Positions 16,877 through 25,649 of a stretch of 64,000 nucleotides of DNA are shown here, piece by piece (position 1 is the stretch's first letter; the number at the start of each line of letters is the position of its first letter). Source of the DNA: an uncultured Clostridium sp. (GTDB taxonomy: Bacteria; Bacillota; Clostridia; TANB77; CAG-508); the NCBI GenBank assembly GCA_900553945.1, contig USFR01000008.1:1-64000 (forward strand), read 5' to 3'. Both the position numbers and the translations under genes were made by a program. A model generated the notes under the pieces. It did not search any database. It was not told the DNA's origin and saw nothing but the letters and a program-made list of their open reading frames with translations.

Positions 16877-18109
16877 TTATTTCATTTCTTTTATTCTTCT
16901 AATTGCTTCTTTTGTATTCTCTTTTGTTCCAAATCCCGTTAATCTAAAATATCCTTCTCCACTTGGTCCGAAACCAACACCAGGTGTTCCCACGACATTT
17001 GCCTCTGTTAATAATTTATCAAAGAAATCCCATGATTTCATTCCATCTGGTAATTGCAACCATACATATGGTGAATTTACTCCACCATATACTGTGTATC
17101 CCGCTTCTTCTAGTCCTTGCTTAATTATTCTTGCGTTTTCTTTATAGTAATCTATATTTTCTTTTATTTGCTTTCTTCCTTCTTCTGTATATACCGCTTC
17201 TGCAGCTCTTTGTACTATATAAGAAACACCGTTAAACTTTGTACAATGTCTTCTATTCCATAGTTTATTTATTGATACTTCTTCTCCTGATTTAGTGAAT
17301 CCCTTCAATTCTTTTGGTACAACTATAAATGCACATCTCATTCCAGTAAAACCTGCTGTTTTAGAATAGCTTCTAAATTCTATTGCAACTTCTTTTGCTC
17401 CTTTTATCTCATATATAGAATGTGGCACATTTTCATCTGTTATAAAAGCTTCATATGCTGCATCAAATAATATTAAAGCTTTATTTTCTTTTGCATACTT
17501 AACCCATGTTTCTAATTGCTCTTTTGTTAAAGTTGTTCCTGTTGGATTGTTTGGATAACATAGATATATAATATCCACTTTTTCTTTTGGAAGTTCTGGA
17601 ACAAAATTGTTCTCTGACGTTGCAGGTATGTATACTATATTTTCATATTTTCCTGTTTCTTTATCATATTTTCCGCTTCTTCCAGACATTACGTTTGTAT
17701 CTAGATATACTGGATATACAGGATCTGTTATTGCAACTTTATTATCTTGTGCTAAAATGTCTACGATATTTCCGCAATCACATTTTGCTCCATCTGACAC
17801 AAATATTTCGTCAATGTCTATATCAACATTTCTTGATTTGTAATCGTATTCTTTAATTTTCTCTCTTAAAAATTCATACCCTTGTTCAGGTCCATATCCT
17901 CTAAAAGTCTCTGAACTCGCTTGTTCATCTGTCGCTTTGTGAATCGCTTGCAATACGACTTCTGGTATTGGTCTTGTAACATCTCCTATTCCTAATTTAA
18001 TTATTTTTTTGTCTGGATTTTCTTTTGAGTATTTTGCTACCTTTTGTGCTATTGTTGCAAATAAGTAGCTCTCTTGTAATTCTAAAAAATTTTCATTAAT
18101 TTTAATCAT
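16877..18109 (-). CDS. dapL: LL-diaminopimelate aminotransferase
   Basis: PLP enzyme that converts tetrahydrodipicolinate directly to LL-diaminopimelate, bypassing the succinylase or acetylase steps of lysine and cell-wall synthesis. Motifs: IKLGIGDVTRPIPE near the start, GYGPEQGYEFLREKI, the CYPNNPTGT loop, and the PLP lysine in SYSKTAGFTGMRC. 410 residues, as usual. Ribosome binding site AGGAGG. Its product is the substrate of DapF, which is encoded about 4 kb upstream on the same strand. Single gene with its own terminator. Confidence 0.96.
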   Translation of the reverse strand: MIKINENFLELQESYLFATIAQKVAKYSKENPDKKIIKLGIGDVTRPIPEVVLQAIHKATDEQASSETFRGYGPEQGYEFLREKIKEYDYKSRNVDIDIDEIFVSDGAKCDCGNIVDILAQDNKVAITDPVYPVYLDTNVMSGRSGKYDKETGKYENIVYIPATSENNFVPELPKEKVDIIYLCYPNNPTGTTLTKEQLETWVKYAKENKALILFDAAYEAFITDENVPHSIYEIKGAKEVAIEFRSYSKTAGFTGMRCAFIVVPKELKGFTKSGEEVSINKLWNRRHCTKFNGVSYIVQRAAEAVYTEEGRKQIKENIDYYKENARIIKQGLEEAGYTVYGGVNSPYVWLQLPDGMKSWDFFDKLLTEANVVGTPGVGFGPSGEGYFRLTGFGTKENTKEAIRRIKEMK

Positions 18110-18214
18110 TGTAGCCTCCTAAATGATTACATATCATGATTACAATAAATTATTATCGCAATTATTATAAGGTACTTTTTGTTATATCACTTTTTTTAAT
18201 TTTTTTCAAATTTA

Positions 18215-18829
18215 TTATGTATTATTCTGTATTGCTTGAAATGCTCTTTTTATTATTTGGTTTTTCCTCCATTCTTTTAAGGCTATTGACCACAAGTATA
18301 ATATAACTAGAAATATTCCGACATTTTTAATGTACAATATTACTATACTTGAAATTGCAGTTATTATTATAAGTGTATCTTTCGAAATTTTTTCAGTATA
18401 TCCAACTACTTGTTTATAATTATGGCTTTTTAGCAATAAATTTTTCACTATTCTTCCACCATCTAGTGGATAAATAGGCAATAAATTTATAATTGCTAGC
18501 AGTATATTTATATATGCAATCTCTTCATTTTTAAATATAACTGCTATTATAAAAGTAATTATATTTATAGCTGGTCCTGCCATGTCTATAATTATCTTAT
18601 TGTTTAGTCTTTCTTTTCCATAGTTTTCGAACTCTATGGATAATCCAAAAACATTTATATTTATCTTTTTTATTTTTAGTCCTAATATTATTCCTGTTAT
18701 TGCATGTCCTAATTCGTGTAATAGAATAAAAATAAACGATATTGCAAACACTTTAATGTTTTTGGTTAATATGTATAAAATTATTATTAAAAAGATTTTC
18801 AAATCAACTTTTATTTTCAATATTCTCAC
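18215..18829 (-). CDS. SpoIVFB-like site-2 intramembrane metalloprotease
   Basis: An M50 protease. In the sporulating mother cell SpoIVFB cleaves pro-sigma-K. The zinc motif HELGHAITG lies near residue 40 and the second motif is LPIYPLDGGRI, both in hydrophobic segments; at least four membrane segments are visible. 204 residues, shorter than the B. subtilis protein (about 288) since no C-terminal CBS domain is present. The GTG start at 18829 abuts the stop of the M23 gene; a TTG nine bases later has better ribosome-binding spacing (AGGTG). Its SpoIVFA-like neighbour supports the sporulation role. Confidence 0.85.
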   Translation of the reverse strand: MRILKIKVDLKIFLIIILYILTKNIKVFAISFIFILLHELGHAITGIILGLKIKKININVFGLSIEFENYGKERLNNKIIIDMAGPAINIITFIIAVIFKNEEIAYINILLAIINLLPIYPLDGGRIVKNLLLKSHNYKQVVGYTEKISKDTLIIITAISSIVILYIKNVGIFLVILYLWSIALKEWRKNQIIKRAFQAIQNNT

Positions 18830-19592
18830 CTACTTTTCTATTACTGTTAAAGGATCTATATACTCTCCTTGTTTTATTATTTCAAAATGCAGATGGTTTC
18901 CGGTTGAATTTCCTGTACTCCCTACAGTTGCTATGACATCACCTTGATTTATTTGACTTCCTTCTTGTACAAGTATCTGACTGCAATGTGCATATACCGC
19001 TTCATATTCGTCATTAACAATTTTTACATGATTACCTAAATCTCCTTGATTTGACACCAGTGTTACTGTTCCTGTTGTTGCAGATACAATGTTATCACCG
19101 CTCGTTTCCGCCAATGTCAACTCCTGTATGGTTTGGAACTACTCTTTCATCTGAAGATTCTCTTTTTCCGAAATTTGAAGTTATAGTTCCATGGATTGGC
19201 CATATTACAGAATAGTTTTGCGTTGCTCCTGATTGCTGTTCTTCTGTTTGTGGTTCTGCCTGTTGGCTTTCTTCTATCTTATTTTCTTCAATTTGTTTTT
19301 CTTCTGTAATTTCATTTTCTGTTTTATTTTCTTCTTTCATTTCCTGTTTTTTAAATATAGAATTGACATCTATTTTGGTATTTAGAAAATCTTTTATTTC
19401 TTTACTAGTTTCTTGTGTTAAAATTTTTTCTTTATTCTCGTATGCATATACTGATGCTCCTATTAGAATTATTATAAGAAACATTTTTAATGGTGAATAT
19501 CTTTTCTTCTTTTCTTCCCCACGGTAACTTATTCCATTTCTTCTATAATATATTTCTTTTGCTCTTTGTATTTTTTCTTCATCAGTAAGCAT
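18830..19592 (-). CDS. SpoIVFA-like M23 peptidase, with a +1 frameshift at a CGG codon
   Basis: Single-pass membrane protein with a C-terminal M23 (LytM) domain, placed like SpoIVFA directly before SpoIVFB, which it would hold and regulate. Residues 35-50 form the membrane segment, followed by a Glu/Gln-rich linker. Zero frame gives the first half of the M23 domain (WPIHGTITSNFGKR, NHTGVDIGG) and stops at 19095. The second half (GDNIVSATTGTVTLVSNQG, AVYAHC, GNHLHFEI) lies in the +1 frame. The switch is at CGG 19100-19098 (GAG CGG TGA), giving GGNE-GDNIVSA. The HxxxD and HxH zinc residues are complete only in the fused product, 253 residues, close to B. subtilis SpoIVFA (264). Start at ATG 19592 by spacing to GAGG. 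Confidence 0.85.
19098..19100 (-). other. CGG +1 frameshift site in the spoIVFA-like gene
   Basis: Zero frame reads GAG CGG TGA and stops at once. Skipping the C gives GAG GGT GAT AAC, which restores the M23 domain. The glycine fits the usual residue before the aspartate in this turn. Confidence 0.75.
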
Positions 19593-19637
19593 ATACATAC
19601 CTCACTTTCATGGAACTTTATGTCCAATTTTCTTTTA

Positions 19638-19907
19638 CTAATGTATATGCTTTATTAATAGAAATAGAAGAGAAAAAAATGTAATTATTGCTATGGAAAA
19701 ATATATTTTTTTCTTTTTTAAACTTCGTTTATGTTTTTCCTCTTTCAAATAATTTTTAACAATATCCATTCCTTCTAACTTAGCATAATCTTCTATCTTT
19801 TTCTTATTTAATGAATTATTTGATTTCAAAATTATTATTGCCTCATCAATTAAGTTTGATGGAATTTCTTTTAGAATAACTATGTTGTTTAATTTTTCTT
19901 TATTCAT
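19638..19907 (-). CDS. small tail-anchored membrane protein
   Basis: Not recognised. The 89-residue product has a soluble, Lys/Glu-rich N-terminal region (EIPSNLIDEAIIILKSN) and a single hydrophobic segment at the very C-terminus (IYFSIAIITFFSLLFLLIKHI), as in tail-anchored proteins. Ribosome binding site AAAGGAA. It lies between the spoIVFA-like gene and a second small gene in the same direction, inside a sporulation neighbourhood, so a sporulation role is possible but not shown. Confidence 0.6.
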   Translation of the reverse strand: MNKEKLNNIVILKEIPSNLIDEAIIILKSNNSLNKKKIEDYAKLEGMDIVKNYLKEEKHKRSLKKKKIYFSIAIITFFSLLFLLIKHIH

Positions 19908-19942
19908 AATTATAAATTTCCTTTCTTTTAACTATGAACTCT

Positions 19943-20182
19943 TTAAGTTTTGTTTATAATAATTTTCACATCTTTATTTTTTGAATATTTTTTTATTATA
20001 TCTTCTGAAAAGCCAGCTAGCTCTTGAGTTATTACAATTGTGTCGTTCTTATTTTCTATCAATTCTCTAATTTTCTGATCTACATTTTCTTGGTTATCTA
20101 ATTTAATAACTTCAAATCCCAGTCTTTCTACAAATTTAAAATTTTTAGAATCTTTGTTTGATTTTAGCCAACTTATTTTCAT
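19943..20182 (-). CDS. small alpha/beta protein of unknown function
   Basis: Not securely recognised. The 79-residue protein alternates predicted strands and helices (FEVIKLDN, DTIVITQELAGFSEDI, DVKIIINKT). This looks like the small Rossmann-like fold of V-type ATP synthase subunit F, but no other ATP synthase gene is near, so I do not name it. Strong ribosome binding site AAAGGAGA. Divergent from the YlmC-like gene. Confidence 0.55.
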   Translation of the reverse strand: MKISWLKSNKDSKNFKFVERLGFEVIKLDNQENVDQKIRELIENKNDTIVITQELAGFSEDIIKKYSKNKDVKIIINKT

Positions 20183-20238
20183 ATTTCTCCTTTCACATTA
20201 TCAAAAGTTTTACATATTATTAATTAGAGGTGTGTATA

Positions 20239-20472
20239 ATGAATTCAAAAGGTCTTGATTTTAAACATAAAGAAGTTATTAATATTAATAATGCTCAGCG
20301 ACTTGGATATGTTCAAGATGTAAATGCTGAGCTTGGTAGTGGTATAATAACTTCTATTATTGTTCCAGGGACAAACAAATTCTTTAATCTTTTTACTTCT
20401 GATAATGATATTGTTATTCCTTGGGCTAACATAAAGTGTATTGGTGAAGATATAATTTTAGTTGATATTTAA
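20239..20472 (+). CDS. YlmC/YmxH-family PRC-barrel sporulation protein
   Basis: A 77-residue PRC-barrel protein. Motifs: RLGYVQDVNAELGSGIITSIIVPG and IPWANIKCIGEDIILVDI, as in the YlmC/YmxH family found next to sigG in many spore formers. The start is ATG 20239 with AGAGGTG six bases upstream; the in-frame GTG at 20230 is part of that site. It converges on sigG with only 2 nt between the stop codons. In Bacillus the two genes point the same way; here they are convergent. Confidence 0.85.
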   Translation: MNSKGLDFKHKEVININNAQRLGYVQDVNAELGSGIITSIIVPGTNKFFNLFTSDNDIVIPWANIKCIGEDIILVDI

Positions 20473-20474
20473 GT

Positions 20475-21249
20475 TTATTTCCATATTCTTTTTATTCTCT
20501 CAATTGCGCTTTTTTCGAGCCTTGACACTTGTGCTTGCGAAATTCCAATCTCTTCTGCAACCTCCATTTGCGTTCTACCGTCAAAAAATCTTTTGTTAAC
20601 TATTAATTTTTCTTTATCGCTTAATTTTTTCATTGCCTCTAATATTGTTATATTTTCTGCCCATAGTTCATCTGTATTTTTTACATCTTTTACTTGATCC
20701 ATTATATATATGCTATCTGCTCCATCATTGTAGACAGGTTCTTGTAATGATACTGGATCTTGAATTGCATCTAGACTAAATGCTATATCCTCTGGTGTTG
20801 TTTCTAGTTCTTTTGCAATCTCTTCTATTCCTGGTTCTTTTCCGGTTTCTTTTGTAAGTCTTTCTCTTACTTGTATTGTTTTATATGCTAAATCTCTCAC
20901 CGATCTACTTACTCTGACTATGTTATTATCTCTTAAATATCTTCTAATTTCTCCGTATAATCATCGGAACTGCGTACGTACTAAATTGCACATTTAAACT
21001 TGTATCGAAATTGTCTATTGATTTTATTAATCCTATACATCCTATTTGAAATAAATCATCTGCGCTCTCATTTCTTCCTGAAAATCTTTGAACCACACTC
21101 AAAACTAATCTTAAATTACCTTGTATAAATTTTTCTCTTGCATCTGTATCTCCATTTTTTATTTTTTCTAATAATTCCTTTTTTTCTTCATTTGATAATA
21201 TAGGTAATTTCGAAGTGTTTACTCCACAAATTTCTACCTTGTTTATCAA
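20475..21249 (-). CDS. sigG: late forespore sigma factor sigma-G, with a +1 frameshift at a CGG codon
   Basis: Sporulation sigma factor of the forespore. The signature start INKVEICGVNTSKLPIL marks sigma-G. Zero frame covers regions 1.2 to 2.3 (NLRLVLSVVQRFSGR, LFQIGCIGLIKSIDNFD) and ends at 20944 after VPMIIRRN. Skipping the C of CGG at 20955-20953 gives VPMII-GEIRRYLRDNN, the near-invariant continuation in this family, then regions 3 and 4 (RDLAYKTIQVRERL, EVAEEIGISQAQVSRLEKSA). The fused product has 257 residues; B. subtilis SigG has 260. Start is TTG 21249 with AAAGGAGA upstream. Without frameshifting the product would be a useless 101-residue fragment. Confidence 0.93.
20953..20955 (-). 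other. CGG +1 frameshift site in sigG
   Basis: Zero frame reads ATA CGG AGA AAT TAG. Skipping the C gives ATA GGA GAA ATT AGA AGA, which encodes the conserved I-G-E-I-R-R of sporulation sigma factors. This is the cleanest of the four sites because the expected glycine is almost invariant. Confidence 0.85.
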
Positions 21250-21337
21250 ACTAAAATCTCCTTTCGTTATTTCGTTATTTTAATTATTTCCATTTTTGAG
21301 TTTTATATGCAATTTGTAAACTTTTCTTTAGCTTATA

Positions 21338-21366
21338 TTGATAATTTTTCCTATTTGTGGTATTAT
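21338..21366 (+). promoter_or_regulatory. promoter of the 93-aa membrane protein gene
   Basis: TTGATA (21338-21343), 17 nt, TATTAT (21361-21366), 37 nt before the start codon. Confidence 0.65.
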
Positions 21367-21402
21367 TTATGTGTTAAATAATTTATTGAAGAAGGGAGAA
21401 AA

Positions 21403-21684
21403 ATGATGTTTGAAAAATTGTATAATCCCAATTGCATGATGAGTAAAGTTCTTTTTCTTACTGCTATAATTTTAGCCGTTTTAGTTTTTATCTTCGTTTT
21501 TCTTGCTTCACGGCATGACTTTATAGTAATAAGACTTTTGAAGGCTCTTTTTTGGGCAGCACTTACTTGCATTGGCAGTTACACAGTACTTGCAATCATA
21601 TTCTTTATTTTAAGAATATATGTACTTATTCTCTTTGCTATTTTAGGGGTGTTTGGAGCTTTCTTTAGCTCACTAGATAATTAA
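21403..21684 (+). CDS. small membrane protein with three hydrophobic segments
   Basis: Not recognised. 93 residues, nearly all hydrophobic, with segments at about 14-36, 45-65 and 67-88. Good ribosome binding site (AAGGGAG), own promoter and a shared terminator make it a real gene. Convergent with dapF. Confidence 0.65.
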   Translation: MMFEKLYNPNCMMSKVLFLTAIILAVLVFIFVFLASRHDFIVIRLLKALFWAALTCIGSYTVLAIIFFILRIYVLILFAILGVFGAFFSSLDN

Positions 21685-21687
21685 GCC

Positions 21688-21734
21688 AAAAGGCAATTAA
21701 AAAGTATTTAATAATACTTCTTAATTGCCTTTTT
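21688..21734. terminator. bidirectional terminator between the 93-aa gene and dapF
   Basis: A 13-bp stem (AAAAGGCAATTAA at 21688-21700 with 21721-21734) encloses a second small hairpin. T runs flank it on both strands. It overlaps the dapF stop codon at 21733. Confidence 0.85.
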
Positions 21735-22584
21735 ATAAATCAATCTCACCTTCAAAAACGTTAATTGCCATTCCTTCCATATATACTTCTTCTGTTTCTG
21801 GGTTTATATATATTCGCAAACTTCCGCCATCTAAATCTACTTTAACATCATTATTTATTTCTTTTTCTTTGTACATTGCATACGCGCTAGCTACTGCTCC
21901 TGTTCCACAAGCTAATGTTTCGCCAACGCCTCTTTCCCAAACTCTAACTCTTATATTATTCTCATCAATCTTTTCTACAAACTCAACATTTGTTTTTTGA
22001 GGAAAAAATTTATAGTTTTCTATAATTTTTCCATATTTAACTACTGGTATTTCTTTAACATTTTTTACTTTTATAACTGTATGAGGATTTCCAACACTTA
22101 AGAAAATTCCTTCTAAATCTTTATCAGATGCTCGAAACATTACTTTGCACATATTATTTGTGTTGTAATATCTTTGTGGCAAATATATTGGTAGTTTATT
22201 AGCAGATGTTTGAGGTTTTCCCATATTTATTCTAACTGCCATGATTTTATTGTTTTCCACTACTAATTTTACAGTTTTTATACCTGCTAATGTTTCAATC
22301 GTCATTTCTTCTTTATTTGTATATTCTTTTTCATATAAATATTTTGCCAAGCATCTTATTCCGTTTCCGCACATTTCTGCTTCAGTTCCATCATTATTAA
22401 AAATTCTCATTTTGAAATCTGCTACTTTGCTATTAGCAAATAAAATTAATCCATCTGCTCCAATTCCAAAATGTCTATCACACACAAATTTTGAAAATAT
22501 TTTTAGATTATATTGCTTTGTATTTTCAAATTCTGTACATATAAAATCATTACCTAAACCTTGCATTTTTGTAAACTTAATCAT
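21733..22584 (-). CDS. dapF: diaminopimelate epimerase
   Basis: Converts LL- to meso-diaminopimelate for lysine and peptidoglycan. Both catalytic cysteines are visible: AEMCGNGIRCLAKY and TLACGTGAVASAYA. The N-terminus MIKFTKMQGLGNDFIC is typical. 283 residues. I start at ATG 22584 next to AGAGGTGAA; the longer frame up to 22644 runs through a terminator hairpin. The protein starts immediately after the T run of that hairpin, so its translation start is enclosed in a possible attenuator. Confidence 0.95.
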   Translation of the reverse strand: MIKFTKMQGLGNDFICTEFENTKQYNLKIFSKFVCDRHFGIGADGLILFANSKVADFKMRIFNNDGTEAEMCGNGIRCLAKYLYEKEYTNKEEMTIETLAGIKTVKLVVENNKIMAVRINMGKPQTSANKLPIYLPQRYYNTNNMCKVMFRASDKDLEGIFLSVGNPHTVIKVKNVKEIPVVKYGKIIENYKFFPQKTNVEFVEKIDENNIRVRVWERGVGETLACGTGAVASAYAMYKEKEINNDVKVDLDGGSLRIYINPETEEVYMEGMAINVFEGEIDL

Positions 22585-22624
22585 AAAAAAATTCACCTCT
22601 ACTCTACTGTATGAGGTGAATTTT
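22585..22624 (-). terminator. terminator or attenuator hairpin overlapping the dapF ribosome binding site
   Basis: A perfect 12-bp stem (22588-22599 with 22613-22624), on the minus strand followed by seven T directly before the dapF ATG. The 3' arm contains GAGGTGA, the ribosome binding site of dapF. So the same hairpin can end transcription from the upstream gene and hide the dapF site. Confidence 0.75.
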
Positions 22625-22633
22625 ATTTTATTC

Positions 22634-23359
22634 TTATATTTCAATTATATCTCCGTCATTTGGAAATTCTATATTAACATCTTCTTTATATACATCATCA
22701 TTTCTGTGTATTGCATAAATTTTTGTATTAGGATATTCTTCTGAAAGAGCTATTACTTCTTCTAGTCCCATATGTGATTTGGTTGAAAACATTCTTGTTG
22801 CATCTAAAAAAGCATAATCAGACTTTTCACATATTTTTCTAACATTGTCACATAACGTTGTGTCTGTTGCATAACCGACTGTTTTATTGTCTTTCTCAAT
22901 TGTAAATCCTAATATTGGTTTGCAATCTCCATGTTCTAGTTCATATGCTGTAATTTTCATTTGATCAGTTGCAAAACTTTCTCCATTAGTTAGTTCTATA
23001 AATTTAACATGATATTTTTCTTCGAAATTTTCATATTTTTCTTTGTTTCCATCTCCGAAGCAAAGTTCAAAGAGCTGAATTACTTTTTCTTTTATGCCTT
23101 TTCCACAAATTATATACAATAGGTTTGTAGTTTCTCCTCTAATGCTTCGTCCTATTAGATAATTTGGCAAATCAACAAAGTGATCTGCATGTACATGTGT
23201 TATAAGTAAATAATTAACTGACTTTGTATAAATTTCTAATTGCTCTATTTTTTTTACTACTCCTGAACCGACATCTAAAAGTATGTCATCAACCATTATG
23301 CTTTGATTTCCTCTTTTGACTGATCCCATTGTGCCTGTACCTATGCACCTAATTTTCAT
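22634..23359 (-). CDS. metallo-beta-lactamase-fold hydrolase, RNase Z-like
   Basis: Zinc hydrolase of the RNase Z/ElaC-like branch. Motifs: GTGTMGSVKRGNQS at the start, the metal site HVHADH, and later YATDTT and AIHR, which fit the remaining ligands. 241 residues, shorter than true RNase Z (about 307) and without a clear exosite arm, so a tRNA 3'-end role is not proven. It is followed by dapF through a terminator hairpin and preceded by an SDR gene 16 nt upstream. Confidence 0.8.
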   Translation of the reverse strand: MKIRCIGTGTMGSVKRGNQSIMVDDILLDVGSGVVKKIEQLEIYTKSVNYLLITHVHADHFVDLPNYLIGRSIRGETTNLLYIICGKGIKEKVIQLFELCFGDGNKEKYENFEEKYHVKFIELTNGESFATDQMKITAYELEHGDCKPILGFTIEKDNKTVGYATDTTLCDNVRKICEKSDYAFLDATRMFSTKSHMGLEEVIALSEEYPNTKIYAIHRNDDVYKEDVNIEFPNDGDIIEI

Positions 23360-23374
23360 TCGTTTTACCTATCC

Positions 23375-24127
23375 TTATTTTCTTTTTCTTCTTTGTATTT
23401 CATAAGCAAATTCACTTGTTAGAGAACTTGGTAATAGTTTACTTGCAACATGTACAAATTTCATTTTGAAACCTGGAATTATAACAGGCTTTTCTTCAAA
23501 CATTTTGTTTATTCCATATTCTGCAACATATTCTGCACTATATGATTTCATTCTAAAATCAACTTTTGCTACTTTGTTAAAGTTTGTTTTTGTAGGTCCT
23601 GGACATAATGCACTTATATGAACTTCTGATCCTTCTTTTTTTAGCTCTGTATAAATTGCTTTAGTATATGATAACACAAAGTTCTTAGAAGCATAATACT
23701 CTGCCATAAGAGGTCCAGATAGAAATCCTGCAATTGATGAAACATTTAATATATATCCTAAATTTCTTTTCTTCATATCTTTTAGGAATAATTTAGTTAG
23801 CATATGTAATGCTGTAATGTTCAAATCTATTAACTCTAAGTCTTTTTCCAAATTTGTTTCTGTTACAAGTCCATGTACACCAAATCCAGCATTATTTACT
23901 AATACTTCTATTGGTTCATTTTTGTACATCTCATGTAATTTCCAAACATTTTCTCTATCTGTTAAGTCCATTGAAACGACTTCAACTTTTGTTTTTACTT
24001 CTCTTTGAATATCTCTTAGTGCAAGCTCATTTCTTGCTACTACTATAATATCGTATCCTAAATCACTCAAATAAAGAGCTATTTCTCTTCCTATTCCAGA
24101 AGATGCGCCTGTTATTAATGCTTTCAT
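23375..24127 (-). CDS. short-chain dehydrogenase/reductase
   Basis: Classical SDR with an N-terminal NAD(P) motif (TGASSGIG), NNAGFG, the catalytic Ser region (LNVSSIAGFLSGP) and YASK with catalytic Tyr and Lys. 250 residues. The C-terminal part (IIPGFKMKFVHVASKLLPSS) resembles the DltE/YqjQ-type membrane-associated SDRs, but the substrate cannot be told. In operon-like spacing with the metallo-hydrolase gene. Confidence 0.88.
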   Translation of the reverse strand: MKALITGASSGIGREIALYLSDLGYDIIVVARNELALRDIQREVKTKVEVVSMDLTDRENVWKLHEMYKNEPIEVLVNNAGFGVHGLVTETNLEKDLELIDLNITALHMLTKLFLKDMKKRNLGYILNVSSIAGFLSGPLMAEYYASKNFVLSYTKAIYTELKKEGSEVHISALCPGPTKTNFNKVAKVDFRMKSYSAEYVAEYGINKMFEEKPVIIPGFKMKFVHVASKLLPSSLTSEFAYEIQRRKRK

Positions 24128-24289
24128 TTTACTTCCACCATTCCTAATATTTTTTCTCTTATCCTTTTCAAAATCTTTTGTATATTATTAGTGTACTATA
24201 TAGATTTAAGTTGCCCATTTATGAAAAAATATTGTCCCTGGGTTTATACTTTTTTAATTAGTATTTTGTCTTTTATTCATTGCAATTAC

Positions 24290-24323
24290 TGCAAAAATAA
24301 TATGTACTTACATATTATTTTTT
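24290..24323 (-). terminator. candidate terminator of the mscS-like gene
   Basis: A perfect 12-bp palindromic stem (24295-24306 with 24309-24320) with flanking A and T runs, about 150 nt past the mscS stop. The tiny loop must open by at least one pair. Apart from this, the 344-bp gap 24128-24471 is AT-rich and holds nothing that I recognise. Confidence 0.45.
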
Positions 24324-24471
24324 GAATATTAAACTCATTTTACATCCTTTTAATAATTTTTACTAATATATTATAAACTTAAATCCAAATTTATCTTCTT
24401 TCGTTTATATTTTTCTACTGTATTTTTTATAATATACTTAAATGCGAATTATTGCAATATAATTTTTTATT

Positions 24472-25521
24472 TTATATTGATTTCATGTATACTTTTTGTG
24501 TTGGATACACAAGAGGTATATTTTCTCTGTCTAATACAGATAAAATATCGCAATTAATTTGTTCTTTTACTTCTAAGTATTTATTATAATCTGCTGTATT
24601 TATGTACGCATATACTAAAATTATATTAGCATCGCTTTCTATGCTATCAAAATGTACTCCTATTGTTTCATCAATAATATTTTCATTATTTCTTAAAACT
24701 GTTTTTATTCTTGAAATACATCTATTTACTGTTTCAGAATTTGCTTCTAAGCTTATTCTAAGATTCATTTCTATTCTTCTATTTTCTATTTTGCTCCAGT
24801 TTTTTACATATTCAGTTACAATAACAGAATTAGGCATTGATATTTCCGTGTTGTTTACTGCTTTTAATCTTGTACTTCTAAATGTTATATCTGCAACTGT
24901 TCCTTGGAATTTTCCAACTTCTATAAAATCGCCTATTTCAAAAGGTTTATCTGTTATTATCGTAAATCCACCTATTAGGCTTTTTACAAAGTCCTGTGCA
25001 GCTAAAGCAACAACCGCACTTCCTAATCCTAAACCTGTTGCTAATCCTCCTAAGTCATAATTAAAATCAGAAAGTATCATAAATGCTGCAACTATATATG
25101 TTAAGGATTTTAAAATCTTTCCAATAAATGAATTTAGTGCTTCATTTCCGTTAAACCTAGTAGCGGATTCAAGTTTTGTGAAAAATGTTGAATCTGGTTC
25201 TAAACAATTTGTTATTGCTTTTGCAATTGTTAATATAAGTAATATTTTAAAAACTTTGTTGTATAAATTAATTACACCTTTTGGCAAATCTAAAAAATAT
25301 ATTGCTATTCCAAATCCAGCCACAGTTATAATAAATTTAAACGGTCCGTAAAATCCACTTTCTGTAACTTTTGTATCAACCTTAAATAATTTATGAAAAA
25401 TTAATATAACTATATGAGCAATTACTGGGCTTATAATTTTGCCACCTAAAATTATAGCTAATGCCGTGCTATATTTTAATACATTATTTACATCCATTGA
25501 CGCAATAATTTCGTTCACCAT
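24472..25521 (-). CDS. MscS-family mechanosensitive channel
   Basis: Small-conductance mechanosensitive ion channel that releases solutes on osmotic downshock. Four N-terminal hydrophobic segments are followed by the pore helix region (GGLATGLGLGSAVVALAAQDFVKSLIGG) and the cytoplasmic beta domain (DKPFEIGDFIEVGKFQGTV, RSTRLKAVNNTEISMPNS). 349 residues, typical of the YkuT/MscS-like group. Single gene with its own promoter. Confidence 0.92.
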   Translation of the reverse strand: MVNEIIASMDVNNVLKYSTALAIILGGKIISPVIAHIVILIFHKLFKVDTKVTESGFYGPFKFIITVAGFGIAIYFLDLPKGVINLYNKVFKILLILTIAKAITNCLEPDSTFFTKLESATRFNGNEALNSFIGKILKSLTYIVAAFMILSDFNYDLGGLATGLGLGSAVVALAAQDFVKSLIGGFTIITDKPFEIGDFIEVGKFQGTVADITFRSTRLKAVNNTEISMPNSVIVTEYVKNWSKIENRRIEMNLRISLEANSETVNRCISRIKTVLRNNENIIDETIGVHFDSIESDANIILVYAYINTADYNKYLEVKEQINCDILSVLDRENIPLVYPTQKVYMKSI

Positions 25522-25555
25522 TTTCTCTCCAATCTTCTTTTGTTTTAACGATTGT

Positions 25556-25584
25556 ATTATATATTATTGTAAAACATTTTTCAA
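25556..25584 (-). promoter_or_regulatory. promoter of the mscS-like gene
   Basis: Minus strand TTGAAA (25584-25579), 17 nt, TATAAT (25561-25556). Confidence 0.75.
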
Positions 25585-25649
25585 TATAATTTTTTAAGGC
25601 TAAAGAATAAATACAAAATGTATAAAAGAACATTATATTATTAAAGCTT

